Assembly (NCBI GenBank): GCA_011800805.1
Contig: MPNW01000390.1
Coordinates: 117,561-181,560, forward strand
Length of the DNA stretch: 64,000 bases
Reading direction: 5' to 3'
From: Hirudo medicinalis
Lineage: Eukaryota; Annelida; Clitellata; Hirudinida; Hirudinidae
Positions 40,206 through 52,900 of this stretch are shown one piece after another. The position numbers were made by a program, and so were the translations under genes. Within the stretch, counting starts at the first letter, position 1. The number at the start of each line of letters is the position of its first letter. The notes below the pieces were generated by a model that was not told the origin of the DNA, searched no databases, and saw only the letters and a program-made list of their open reading frames with translations.

Positions 40206-40560
40206 ATGGTGGTGGTGGTGGTGATGATGACTATTATAATGATTATGATAATGACGATCACTATGATGATGATAATTATTATGGTTATTACTGTGATGAT
40301 GACGATGGAGGTGGTGGTGGTGGTGATGATGAGGGTCGGCGGTGGTGGTGGTGGTGGTGATGATGATGACAACTATTATAATGATTATGATAACGACAAC
40401 CTCCGTTACAATTATTAAGATAATGACGATCACCATGATGATGATAATTATTATGGTAATGACGATCACTATGATGATGACGATGGAGGTGGTGGTGGTG
40501 ATGATGATGAGGGTTGGTGATGGTGGTGGAGATGGTGGTGGTGATGATAACTATTACAAT
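39418..40560. repeat. Large compound microsatellite (GAT, GAC, GGT, AATTATT)
   Basis: About 1.1 kb of repeats: first GAT/GAC (39420-39780), then GGT/GAT (39790-39845), about 100 bp of unique sequence, an n at 39966, then blocks in which GGT runs alternate with a unit containing ACTATGATGATGATAATTAT. The long poly-Asp, poly-His, poly-Met and poly-Ser frames on both strands are by-products. Confidence 0.95.
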
Positions 40561-42514
40561 GATTATGATAATTGTTAAGAGTTTTACCCTGACGCTTCTT
40601 TTAGTGATTCGAAAAGAAATATTTGATTTCAGTGTTGCAGTTTTTAATTTTGTTGTGTTGATGAAAACAAAGGTTTTCACAAATATTTAGTTGTTTTGGA
40701 TAATATTGAGAGATTCCTCACTCAATCAACAGGAAGATTTATATGCTGAAGTATGTCGGTCACTAAGCAACTCTGTACATTTGCAATTTATTATTTATTG
40801 ACACTCAGAAACAAAACATGTCAACTGCAAGCACTAATGTAATTTAATATTTTTAAAATGAAATGTTTCTAAGTCTAAACAGGTCCATACGTCATCAGTG
40901 TCTTTTTTTGTGAGAATCTGGAACTGACAGTCTGCTGCTCTCGACTACCTAAATTGACTTCTGCATATCACATTTTGTGGAATGATTGAAAGTACTCATA
41001 AAAACAGATGGACACTTTTTCGTGATTTACAGACTAGTTTCAGACAAGATTGTTGACAATATGCTGAGTCTAAAGCAGCTAATGATGAGGTTACAGGTTC
41101 GTGGATTTTTCAGCTCCAGTGGAATTTCTTCTTCAAGGCAGCCTGTGAAACAGTCTTGTTGATTTTGGAGTACTGTTATATATATTTTTGAGAAACATCA
41201 AATCATTCATTAGAACATCACTTGCTGTAGGACATGCAATCCACATTGTTACAACAAAGTTTCAAAATTCAAACAAGCTTATCCGTTCTTCTGCAGTCAA
41301 GTTGAAATAATTTCTGAAGTGGTAAATCTTCTTAAGCAATAGACAACTTTAGCCAACTTTTACCATGATTAAATCATTTCCCTTCTTCCAACAAGTTTAA
41401 TTACAACAGTGGTAATGTGTCACGTTCGAAATACAGCCTGCCATGCCGGAAGCGCCCTTGGGAAGGATCGCTGTATAAATGGCTAACAATAAAGCTCCTC
41501 TGACGTTATGCATATGGCGCTATACAAATGATCTAAGTTTAAAATTTTCATTTACAACTTAATTACATAATTATTATCTAAATTATTGCTTCCTTATGAC
41601 ACACGGTTATTTTATTGCGAAAGAAAGAATATTACATGAAATCATAAGATACATAGTAATGATTTACCAGTATTCTTTGACTAATCAGTTGATGGCTAAA
41701 TGCTGATGGCAACGTCTTCTGAATTTCCTTCAACATTTTTAAATCCTGAATGCCAGCTTGAAAACTGCTGCCGCAACCATTAAATCAAGTCGATCAACTT
41801 TTGATTTTTATTATTTGGAACAAGACTTTGCAAAGCAAGAGGTATATGCATGCTTAACACTTACTAGTATTCACAACTCTACGTATTTTGGAAATTCTGA
41901 ATAAAGATTGATTCTTTTGTCAATGATCTTTTGTGGACTATCATAAAAGGTTACACAATGTAATTGTAAAAGATTGGTTTGCTCTAATCCTGTTACCTAT
42001 TACCTGAACGCCATGTCACGAATGTATTACTATCGAATCGTAATTTAATATATTTAAATTTAATGCTTTTACGAGTTACTCTTAAATGTGACTTGGCAAC
42101 GCTTCCAGGGCGTTATAACATGCCTTTTTAGATATTCCCTCCAATGGAGACTTTCTGTTAGAAGCACTTTTGAAGATAGCATTTCGCCGGCCAGCATGCT
42201 TAATAAAGACGTTCTAAAAAATGTGTGGCGAATGTACAAGTGGAGTCAGTTATAAATGTGATCATGACAAAAACAGCGAGACTTGCACATCTTGACGGAT
42301 AGTGCAATAAAATCGGATTTTTGCTTTTTCAATTGAATAAACAAAATTGTACATCCTGAACAGTTCATTTACAAATTTTAATATTTTGTCGATTTCAAAT
42401 TTTACAAAATTATTATTGCAATTGATGATCTTTTAGATCTGTGGTGGTCGTTAATAAGGAAATCATCATGAAATAATTCATGCGGCCGTTAAAAAACATT
42501 AAAAATTCTTAATA
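40561..42514. other. Intergenic, no gene recognised
   Basis: AT-rich. Near 41420-41530 lies a GC-richer stretch with ATGGCGCTATACAAATG, related by eye to the TTATATAGCGCCAAATT sequence at 44557-44575; probably a dispersed repeat. No exon could be supported before the HECT gene start. Confidence 0.4.
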
Positions 42515-45500
42515 ATGCCTCTCAAATTGATGAAAAAACCTGCCAGCTTCTTTGTAGCAGAGCGACGAATTATAAACCCTTTTGGCAAAATCATAAATGA
42601 TGCTTTATCGAAACTAGAGGTAACATAAAAATTACCATTCAGTAATTTACAGAATAGATAGGATATAAATATTTTCCCTCAAATTTCTTTCCAGCAATAT
42701 TCTCACGTCGAGGATATCGAAATAGTGGGTGAATTAAAGTGCTTGGTGATGTCTTTAGGCGATCCGAATTCATTTGAAGCGTCAGTTGACAAATTGGAAG
42801 AATTATGTGATGAAATATTTTATTTGCCCGACATTTTCATAGAGACAATACTAGAAATGGTGAGTTACTGTAGGACATTGATAACTATGAAGAATATCGT
42901 TGAATTTAGCATTTATATTTCGAAACTTACAATAGATTGTAAATATGTGGAAATTGCATAATTATTGGATATAAATGTTATCTTCTTAGGCGCTCTGGGA
43001 AACAAGCGTCGACGTTTTGGACATAATAATGTCATCACTTGAAAGGCTAGCAGAACGACATGCAGACTTGATTATAGCCAAGGTTGTTTGATCATCGAGA
43101 ATAGTTCATTTATCTGCAGTTAAATGCCTAATAAATAAAATTTTGATTCAACACTTGACGAAATCTGCTTCCAGAAAGGACCGGAATTATGTTTGCAAGT
43201 GATGAATACTTCGGAAGTCGAGTTGGAGACGTTATACAACGTCATCTCCGCCTGTTACGTGTACCGCAAGGAAAACAATTCAGACATTTTCGTGACTTTA
43301 CTAATAATTCTTTTAAACATATTGGTAATTTAACCTTCGTCGAATTTGTAAACGTGTTAATAATTAATTAATAATGTAAAAATAAATGTAAACATTTATT
43401 GTTTAGAATTATTAATTTCTTAATATTGCAGAGTTGATCAACAGAGATAAATTAATTATATAATTTGTTAAATCTCAACAGAAAACTCAGAGGAATAGAA
43501 TAGAATTCGAAAATCCATATGAAAGAATTAGTGAAATAATGTTGCATGCTCTTGAAAAGGTGCGAACATCAGAAACCTGACATTTTGAATAATTACATAA
43601 ATTTCTTAATTAAAATTTTTAATTCCTTAATTTTCAAGATTCTACATGATGAATCTGCCGTTCCAAAGCATTTAAAAAAATTATTCTTGAAAGAAGTCCA
43701 AAACCTCTTGAAGAACTGTTCAATGTGCGCTGTCAAACTGCTCAGACAAAGTATGTCTAAAATATTAAAACACATTAACATTAGTTTCACTTTTAAATGT
43801 ATTTCCAATTACAAGTGATACTTTAATTGTTTAATTGTTCTGGGATTTTTCAGGTTTTGCAGAAGTCATTCGCGAATATTTAAGAAACCACGTGTTATTT
43901 GCCGCTGAAATGGTTCGTTATGAAAATTATGAAATAATCAAAGATGAAAATATTTATGTAGCATGAACTATGAACTAGCAACGATTACATTCACTTGTAA
44001 TAAACCTAGCAACATACCATCGTGGATTTACCAGATTAATAATTTAACTCCAATTTCTCCATTAACCCTAACTCTCTAACCCATTAAAACTTTAATTGCA
44101 GGATTATTTCGACACGGATTTAGCAGAAATTTTTACGTTGACAAAGTAATTTTTATCCCTAAAAATTAAATTTATGATATGAATAACTTCAATACATAGA
44201 GTAATGCATAGTGATACAATTGATGATGATCAATTTGATACTTATTACAATAATAATAAAAAAAATTCATTTCTTATTATATTAATTAATATAAAGATTC
44301 AATTCCTATTTCTATGTTGACACATCTTCATCATCTTTTCAGTAATTTATTACCAAAGTTATCAGAGATAAATTTTTCTGGACATCCGTATTACGATCGA
44401 AGTGCTTCTACGAACACGATTGAAACTTTGAGTAAGGCGATTAAGCATTCATTTACAAAGATGAGAACATTTCCAATCTCTCATTTTTTGCGAATAATTT
44501 TTGGCCTTAAAACAGTAACGGCTGTAAATTTAACGTAAATGTAAACACAGTTCATTTATATAGCGCCAAATTCACAGCGTCAGAGACGCTTTTTGTTAAC
44601 CCAATTTATATAACGCTCCTTTCAAAGGGCACTCGTGGCTGTGCAGGTGGGTTGTGAACACGACACGTTACTGTTACTATTACATAACACCGCATGTCGA
44701 AACGCGACCCTCTGAGCTGATTTGTTTGCCAATTTAATTACACTCCGTTCTGTTGATTATTATAATACAATAATTTAATTAACTAATTTAAGATAACAAA
44801 ACCTTTGTCCGTTCTTTAAGTTTCATCTCAATTACTGGATAATCTGCCCTTAATAGAAAGTCTAATAGGGCAAACAATTGACCTCGTATTCCATGTTTTT
44901 CTGTCGTGGGTGAGTACATTGAACAATAATTTCATTTTAATTAAAAATAAAACAAACTTCTATTTTATCCTAGATGATTATTTTTGTTTTTAGTTCCATT
45001 TAAAAAGTACTGATTCTTGCTTGTATCCTACCGTGTTCCTTAAAATGTTGAAATGGAGTTCAGCAAGCACTTTGTTCGATTTTATCAATCGAGCCAATAT
45101 GTGGAGGTCATTTGTCCAATTATTTTTCCAGTCAAAAAATAATTCATTATCATTTATTTATCAATGAATCCTAAATTATTGCAACTTGTGTTTTTTCCTT
45201 AAATTTCAGAATGATAAGCTTTTTGTTGAAAAGTTCAAACTGCAAGATTGTAGCTTTAACCCTTGATTTTGTGTCAATCATCATGGAAAAATTATATCAC
45301 ATAGAACACTCAAGACTAGAATTTTGTACCGATGGTAAATAATTTTTCAACATAAGGGTACTTCCTTGTCATTTTACAACCATCGCGAACTTTGTGGTCG
45401 GACATGGAAAAGATAAAAAGCATTCTGGATTACAATTGTGGTACTTTTGGTTTAAGCGCTCAACAATAATTTTAATAACTTTAATTATGCAGGAATAATT

Positions 45501-48500
45501 TTCCAGTTGTTGAAAATCAAGAATCTCTCTAATCGTAAAATTTTGGTCATACATGGTAATACGTTATTTTGCTTTAACCATTTTTCCAAACAAGTTCTTA
45601 CTATTATTAAATTTTCTAGCATCACAAATCTGTGACAAGTACGGTCTGGGATTACGTATAATTTCTACTTATCCATTCTGGGAAAAGTTGTGCTCGTTTA
45701 AAAATAGAATTGACACTGAGGTGGGTTTTACAAACGATTCTATTGTAATTTATTTATTGAAATTATAGATGTAAACAATATTATCATCAAAATATTATCA
45801 AAGGTAGTAATATTACTAGTATTTGATGCAAATATTATATCAAAATATTGAAACATATCATTTCATCCTTGCCAGTCCTTGCGATCGTTAGCCGAAATAT
45901 TTTTAGAAGATGATTTGAAATACGAAGTGGTACTCCATTCCGGAATTATTCAAGGTCTCCTCAGTTATTTGTTTCCTGGAACTTCTCCCAAGTCTGGAGA
46001 GACTGATCAGTCTCAGCTGATCATTCAAAAGATTAAAAACTTCCTCACTGCTTTCCAGTTCAACAAAGCTGTGAGTTTTTCAATAATTTGCTAATTTGTA
46101 GATGTCTGAATTGCATGATTTGAAGATTTCAATTGATATTTGTAATTCTTATCTAATAATAAATTAATTTCTCACTGATACTTTTTAGGATGGCCATAGT
46201 GGGTTCTTAGTAATCAGAAAATTCTTATCAATTCTCAAACAATGTTTTCAACACTTGTACAAAGTTGTTTTCAAATTCTTTTGTTCTCAAAAGATCAACT
46301 TAATGTTAAAATCTCGAAAAAACCTTATTATCAGGAGCTGCAAACGATAATTGATGATGAAAACCTTCAAAAAACGCCTTCTCTCTATGACAGTTACACG
46401 AAAGACATGGAACCAGTCCTTATACTCTTGTGGCAGATTTACACGTTCAACAAAGAATGGGGACTTTGGTTTGACGTGAGTGGATATTTATTTAAATGTT
46501 ATTCATTGGTTAATTATTTATTAATTTGTATGGCTTTTATTCACAGACTAATTATGTAAATCAATTTATTAGTAAAAATGTTTGTGTTCCTACTTTTAGA
46601 CACTGACTTATGACAGACCATTTTCAGATGTAGACTTTTTGGATGACAATTTTGAGGCTGCTGTCGTGCGCCAGATAAGACAACGGAATTTTGCAAACAG
46701 ATTGACCATGTTGAACCACTCATCTTTGTTGATCATGATGTGGTAGGAATATTTCGAGCAAAATTTAACCGTTTCATGTTCAAATTAATTATTGATTTAG
46801 TAGCGACATGACATAAGTTAAGAATTATTTGTAATATGCACAATGATATAATAACTATTACTATTGCTATTACAAGTCCTCCGCTCGTGTCGTTCACGAC
46901 GAAGAAGAATGTTTATCGCTACACTGAAATCAAACCGAAGAGGTTAAGAGCTGCCGGTAACTGGAATTTCACTTATCTCCTGGTAAGCAATTTCGATTAA
47001 TGTTGTCTTGGATAACTCGAGATTAGATGTCCAATTTTTATTTATTTATTTTATTTTATTCAGAGAGAAGTTTCGAGAGAAAATGCCCTCCGTCAGATGA
47101 TGACTTACGTCGGAATGTCCGAGGGAAATGGAGCCTTAGCGTTTCCATGGGAATTTGAATTCTACAATGAGGTGAGTTTTGGAAAAACTATTTTTCAACT
47201 TTCAAATTATTCATGTGATAATGTAAATCATTTAACGATGTTTATTAATATATCGTGTTGCCATTTATGATTGAATGAGTAAATTTTGTTGATGACTCAG
47301 TTGGGAGTAGGTCGTGGACCCACGAAGGAATTCTATTCCATACTATCGAAAAATCTACAGGAGCACTACCGTAACATATGGCTTGGTGAACCAGGTGTGA
47401 ATGCAACTATTTTAATTTATTAATTGTGTTTTTCAATCAAAAGCACCATAAATTTCTTTTTTGATGTTATTATTATTAAGGGCTGTTAGAATTTTGTTAA
47501 TATAATTTTATTCCTCTTGTTTCTTAGTTTCTCTGAATGGAATGCTGTATACATTTTCTGAGAATGGGTTGTATTTGAGACCACTTGAAAATTTCAAACT
47601 TACTCACTGCTTAAACTACCAGTTCGTCGAAAGATTGGGGAAAGTATTTGCTAAAACTATCATCGACAATAAAATGGTGAGGTGTTCATAATTATTTAAA
47701 ATAAAATGCATATTTTGTTTTTAACCCTTATTTATTTTAAAACATGATTGTTCAGCTCGATCTGACGATAAACGAGGCATTTTTACGGAGACTTCTCGAG
47801 ACCAAGAAAGCTCAAAATGTCCACGATTTATATGACATAATTACTGTCATGCCCCACCTCAGGGGATTCCTTCAAAATCTTTTGAACGTGAAAAGACTTA
47901 AAAGCGAGATAGAAGAGAATAATGAACTTGTAAGTTATTTTATTAAATAAGTTAATTCATCTAACAACATTATTTCAGAAGATTCCGATTTTGTTTGTCG
48001 AGTTAAAATAACCGAATATTGCTTGTGTTTTAGACATTTCAAGAGCGTTGCCAAGCAATAGGAAGTATAAACTTCGATGAAGGCTGCAGCTTTGAAGACC
48101 TGCAGGTCTATTTTACCCTTCCTGGTTGCCCAGAAATTGAGCTAATGCCTGATGGTAAAAATGTGATGTTAGTTCCTGGAAATGTCGAGAAGTACCTTGA
48201 AGTAAAGATTTTAAATATTTCTTTATTTATTTCATGTCATTAAACTAGTTTCATTAATAATAATTATAGTAATAACGCTAAATAGTAATTCTCTTACTAA
48301 GGGACTGAGTGAAGTATTACTAAAGAACACCAACATGCACTACTTCAGGCAGGGATTCACATCCATCCTGCATCACTCCAAGATCTCCATGTTTCTCCCT
48401 CGAGAAGTTTGTTTTGATGTCTATTTTGAGAAATTATTCCACAAATTTCGCAACTCATAGGAGGCATCTAAATATAATCTTCATTTCTTACATATTTTAC

Positions 48501-49022
48501 CTTTGAACAGGTAGGCTACCTTCTCGGTGGAATGGAAAAAGAGGAATGGACCAAAGAAAGCATAGCAGCTTCTTGCTTATTTAAAAACGGCTACACTGTG
48601 GATTCGCCGGCCATTCAATTTTTATTAGAAATCATGTCTTCTTTCAATGGAGACGAACAAAGGCTATTTCTTCAATTCACCACGAGCAGTCCACGACTGC
48701 CCTTTGGAGGTAACTTTGGTTTGGCTTTAAAAAAGATGATAGTGGAAGCGAAATTAAAGCTATTAGTTTACAATAATCTAATGAATAAAATGAAGTATTA
48801 ATAAATAATGTCTCCTTCTAATGCTTTTAAGGTTTGAGAGCCCTTAGACCACCCCTTCAAGTAAAACGGATTTTATATGAAGGCGATCCAAACAATCACT
48901 TACCATCTTCAAGTACTTGTATCAATTGCCTCTATCTTCCTGAATACACAAACATGGAGATAACGAGGCAAGCGTTGATGCTAGCCCTGACGCAAGGACA
49001 GAACAGCTTTCAATTCGCTTAA
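42515..49022 (+). CDS. TRIP12: HECT E3 ubiquitin ligase, TRIP12/UFD4 type
   Basis: 26 exons: 42515-42619, 42695-42859, 42990-43082, 43175-43324, 43482-43559, 43639-43750, 43854-43912, 44102-44145, 44343-44431, 44821-44909, 44994-45106, 45210-45334, 45493-45555, 45620-45720, 45876-46070, 46200-46475, 46600-46742, 46877-46982, 47064-47171, 47301-47394, 47528-47676, 47756-47929, 48034-48201, 48302-48406, 48511-48709, 48832-49022; 3294 nt, 1097 residues. The C-terminal HECT domain has LGVGRGPTKEFYSILSKNLQ, QVYFTLPGCPEIELMPDG, DEQRLFLQFTTSSPRLPFGG and the active-site Cys in STCINCLYLPEY (codon 48918-48920). The N-terminal half (ELKCLVMSLGDP, IMSSLERLAERHADLI) recalls TRIP12's armadillo repeats. 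Human TRIP12 is about 1990 residues; no WWE domain was seen and the linker is short, so this may be a diverged paralogue. It would transfer ubiquitin to substrates, as in the ubiquitin-fusion-degradation pathway. Confidence 0.9.
44545..44690. repeat. Possible dispersed repeat in a HECT intron
   Basis: In the intron between exons 9 and 10, a GC-richer stretch contains two partial copies of TTTATATARCGC (about 44555 and 44609) and resembles 41420-41530. The element type is unknown. Confidence 0.3.
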
Positions 49023-49945
49023 GTCCTTGAATTATTTCTAATCATCTTAAAAGATGACTGTTAATAAAATTTCTAAAAAGTAGTTTTAGTTGTCTCCTTG
49101 CGTGTTGACTTTGACACTCACGCAGGAATTTAATTACGACCCACTACTTGGGCTGTTCACCCTCCAAATTTTGAGTGCACCCCACTTCCAAGCAACCAAG
49201 TTCAGTTTGGTCTTGGAAAAGAAAAAGAAAAGCCATCATAGGACATTCGTGGCTAAATCCCCACTCAGTTGGGGAGATGCACCCCGCCTCTTAGTTCACA
49301 CCCCAGTTGAAATTTATAAGTCTGCGCCACGATTGCGGCCTTCAAAACTTGAAATAAATTAACCTATAACCAAAGGGTTTCATGCTTTAAGGCGTTGTGA
49401 TTTTTAGAATTCTTCAGACTTTTAGAAAAGAATATGTATCTTTAAATTTCTGCTTTAAATCGCTTAAACATAGAAAGTTATAAAATGTCTAAGTTATTAA
49501 TTAAAATATTTATTTTTAAATTTAATATATCATTCTAACATAATCTTAAATTACTAAAATATATTTATAATTCTTTCTCGATCTTACGAACAATTTTGGA
49601 GTCTATGTCTTCGGAGCATTCGTTTGTGTTCGTGCGGCATTGTCGACGATTTTTGAGTTTAAAGGGTTTGTTGCCACTTTTCGGTTTCCATTGTTGATTT
49701 TGGTGTTGTTTTTATTTTTGTTTTTCTCAAACTTAGTCCTTTGCTCTTGTATGCTACGCTCACCCTATTCCGCATGTTTCGTGGAGGACCCATAAGCGAT
49801 AATCAGTTTTGGACGGATAGATGTATGACAATTGTGGTGATTGATATAGTTTTAAAGCTTTGTACCATGTTAATCGAAAGCTTCAAAATTAATGAAATAT
49901 AAAACAGGATAATAACTTCTGCCATTTCGCCTGTAGGAGTGAATC
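49023..49945. other. Spacer between the HECT gene and EIF3C
   Basis: Includes the HECT 3' flank (AATAAA at about 49063-49068) and the EIF3C promoter region. On the minus strand, 49560-49800 has Lys/Asn-rich open stretches in two frames interrupted by stops; not accepted as a gene. Confidence 0.45.
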
Positions 49946-52900
49946 ATGTCTCGATTTTACGCGAAATCAGACTCAGAAAGTGAGTCTTCATCTACTGAAG
50001 ATGAAATGCCCGTAAAGCCAGTAGCCAAGTTGGTTCAGACCATTTAATTTTGTAACTATAACATATGTTGTAGAAGATATTTGCCTTTTATCATACTCTG
50101 AATTGCTCAGTTATAATGTAAAAAAATGTGTCTTATTCCAGGGCATTTATTCATCTCAGTGATGATGACGAAAAAGCCAAGAGGGTTGTTAAGAGCACCA
50201 AGGAGAAAAAGTGATTGTTTTAGATTGCTTATTATTATTAATCATTAATATAAATTTAGCAGGTCATTAGCTTAACAGCTTGCAATGGATAAATTAATAA
50301 TAAAATTTAAACAGGTTTGAAGAACTGCAAACTATCATCAAGAACATACGTAACCACAAGAAAATCAAGGATATGTCAAATGTTCTCAATGGTATAGTTT
50401 TGAGGCATTCTTTCAAATGCTTAAGAATTTACAGCTTTGTGACTGAGCATGAGCAAAGTTATGAATATTAACTTAATTTTATATAAACATCTGGAATTAT
50501 GCAGATTTTGATGATTTGGGAAAAGCCTTTGAGAAGTCGAAAAAGATCATCGACAAGGATGGAATTCCAAGGTTTTTCATCAAATGCCTTGTTGAGCTGG
50601 AGGACTTCGTCAATGAGGCAAGTTGATGATGAATTACGGATAGACATGTTTATCATATTCCAATAAACTCAATGGTAAACTCGGTTTAATTAATCTCATC
50701 TCATCATTAGAATTGGGAGGATGCCGAAGGTAGGAAGGCTCTGAGCAAGAACAAGTCGAAGGGTTTGACAGCTCTGAGGCAGAAGTTGAAGAAGTACAAC
50801 AAAAACTTTGAGGAGAAGATTGCCACTTACAGAGAGGTACTGTTTAATTAATGTTATAATATATTAGTTTAATAACTAATATATAATTTTATGTTTATAT
50901 AATAAATAAAATATATTTATAATATATAATTATTAGTATTAATATATTATTAGTTAACAAGTCAAGGAAACCAAGTTGGTGGATTATAAGTTACTGAAAA
51001 CTTAATTTCAGAACACCGATCAGGGAGATTCAGACTTTGAAGAGAAGGAGAGAGGTTGGTGACGTGAGAGTGTGCTTGTCGAAGGATCCGAGGATATTTA
51101 AAACATGGTTTCGTTTATCGACAGATGACTCCTCTGACGAAGAGTCCAGCGACGAAGAAGTTGCCACTCAGAGGCAGGAGAAGGTGGTTGCCGAAGTCAA
51201 GCGCGAGGTTGCAAACATTTGTATTGTTTTGCTTTCTTTGTTTATTTAAGTAGTTGTTGCTTAAAACACTTTTTGACTTTAACTCCACTAATTTATTTTA
51301 AACCATTTCTTAAATCCTGCAGCGTCACGATCAGGATTCCGACAGTGACGACATGTGGGAGCAGGAGAGCAGCTCAGAATCTTCCGAGTCTGATGACGAC
51401 ATTCGTCCCCTGAATCAGCTCACTGCTGATTACTTCAGGAAAAAGTATGTATCTTCGTGCCTGCCGTTCTTTGACTGTAATGTTTTTTGAGATAGTTGTT
51501 GCGTGCAACTTATTGGGATTAAATGAAAGTTTGTCCTGTCTCGATAGCCTTATTTCAAGAACAGTAGATTTTAGGGTTGTCTGGAGGTTAGATTACGAAC
51601 AGGTCATTAATTTGTCTGATGATTGTCTTCACCGACATAGGACTACAGCTGATGGAGATATGGATTTGAAAAAGAAGAAGGAGAAGGAAGACAAGAAGAA
51701 GAAGATCAAGGTTAAAGAGGCAGAGGATAGTGGCAACGAGGGTGTCGGAGAGTGGGAGAAAGTCGGAGCTGCTTATGCTGTGAGTGATTTTCAATTGTAT
51801 TTGCTTTAAAATTCTCAACAAATAATATGCATAGTTACTGATCACGTTTCAATAATTATTATCTTATGCTCGTATGATTGATGTACCATTCAACTCTCGA
51901 CTTTCGTCTCTTTGTCCAGGCCGTGGAGAAGCCAGAACTCTTTGCAAAGGACACCGAGATCACTTTGGATGTCGTCCGCAAGAAGCTGTTGGAGCTCTCC
52001 GCCGGTCGCGGTAAGAAGGGAACCGACAGGCTCATGCAGATTGAACTCCTCATTGATCTGAGGCTGGTCGCAAAGGAGCACAACCTCGGTGAACCTCTGG
52101 ACTGCAAAATCATTTTCTGCATCATTGCCGCCATATTCGACTACAACCCGAGCGTTGCTTCGAGCATGAGGCCGGACATGTGGGAGAAGTGAGTGTCGGA
52201 TTTAAAATTAGTTTCAACAGATTCAGTAATTAATATTCTACCAATTTCATTGTTGTTCAATCAGTTATTAAATTCTTCCAACATTTCAGGTGCCTTTTCT
52301 ACATCAGGGAGTTGTTGAACATCCTGCTCCTCAACAAGGACACGATCGTCGTCGGCGACCACGTTCCAGAGGATTCCGAGAACTTCAGCGGGGTTGGTTG
52401 ATCTGCGCTTTGTCGGACGTCGTTCGTCCATTTTGCGACAGCTCCTTTAAGTAACTCTGTACATTCTCGCAGCCAAACACACCGTACAGGATAAGAGGTT
52501 GCATGCTGACCGTTGTTGAGAGAATGGACGAGGAGTACGTCATGATGCTGCAAGCCTGCGATGCCCATGGCACTGAATACATTGAAAGGTTCGTTGAGAC
52601 TTTAAGCTTAGCTTAAAATCTTCTAATATTCTTGAAATAAGAAATTCATTTTAGGAGATTTTAATATTAATAAAATTGCAGCTAAAATTTACCTCCCACT
52701 TTTCTGCTTTTCCAGGTTGAAGGATGAAACAACTGTTTGCCGTATCATCGAGGATTTGGAAAAGTACCTGGTGGGGCATGCCACAGATGATGAACTTTGC
52801 AGGGTCTACTTCAAGAGAATTCAGCACCTCTATTACAAGGTGGATAGTTTATGTCATGAACTACCTGTGTAGATTGGCACAAATATTATATCTCGTTATA

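Noticed and set aside
39406..40680. Long Asp-, His-, Met-, Ser- and Val-rich open frames on both strands
   Set aside because: They follow the GAT/GGT/ATT repeats in every frame and have no splice or domain support.
49560..49800. Possible small Lys-rich gene divergent from EIF3C
   Set aside because: Frames are broken by stops, no splice sites fit and no family is recognised.
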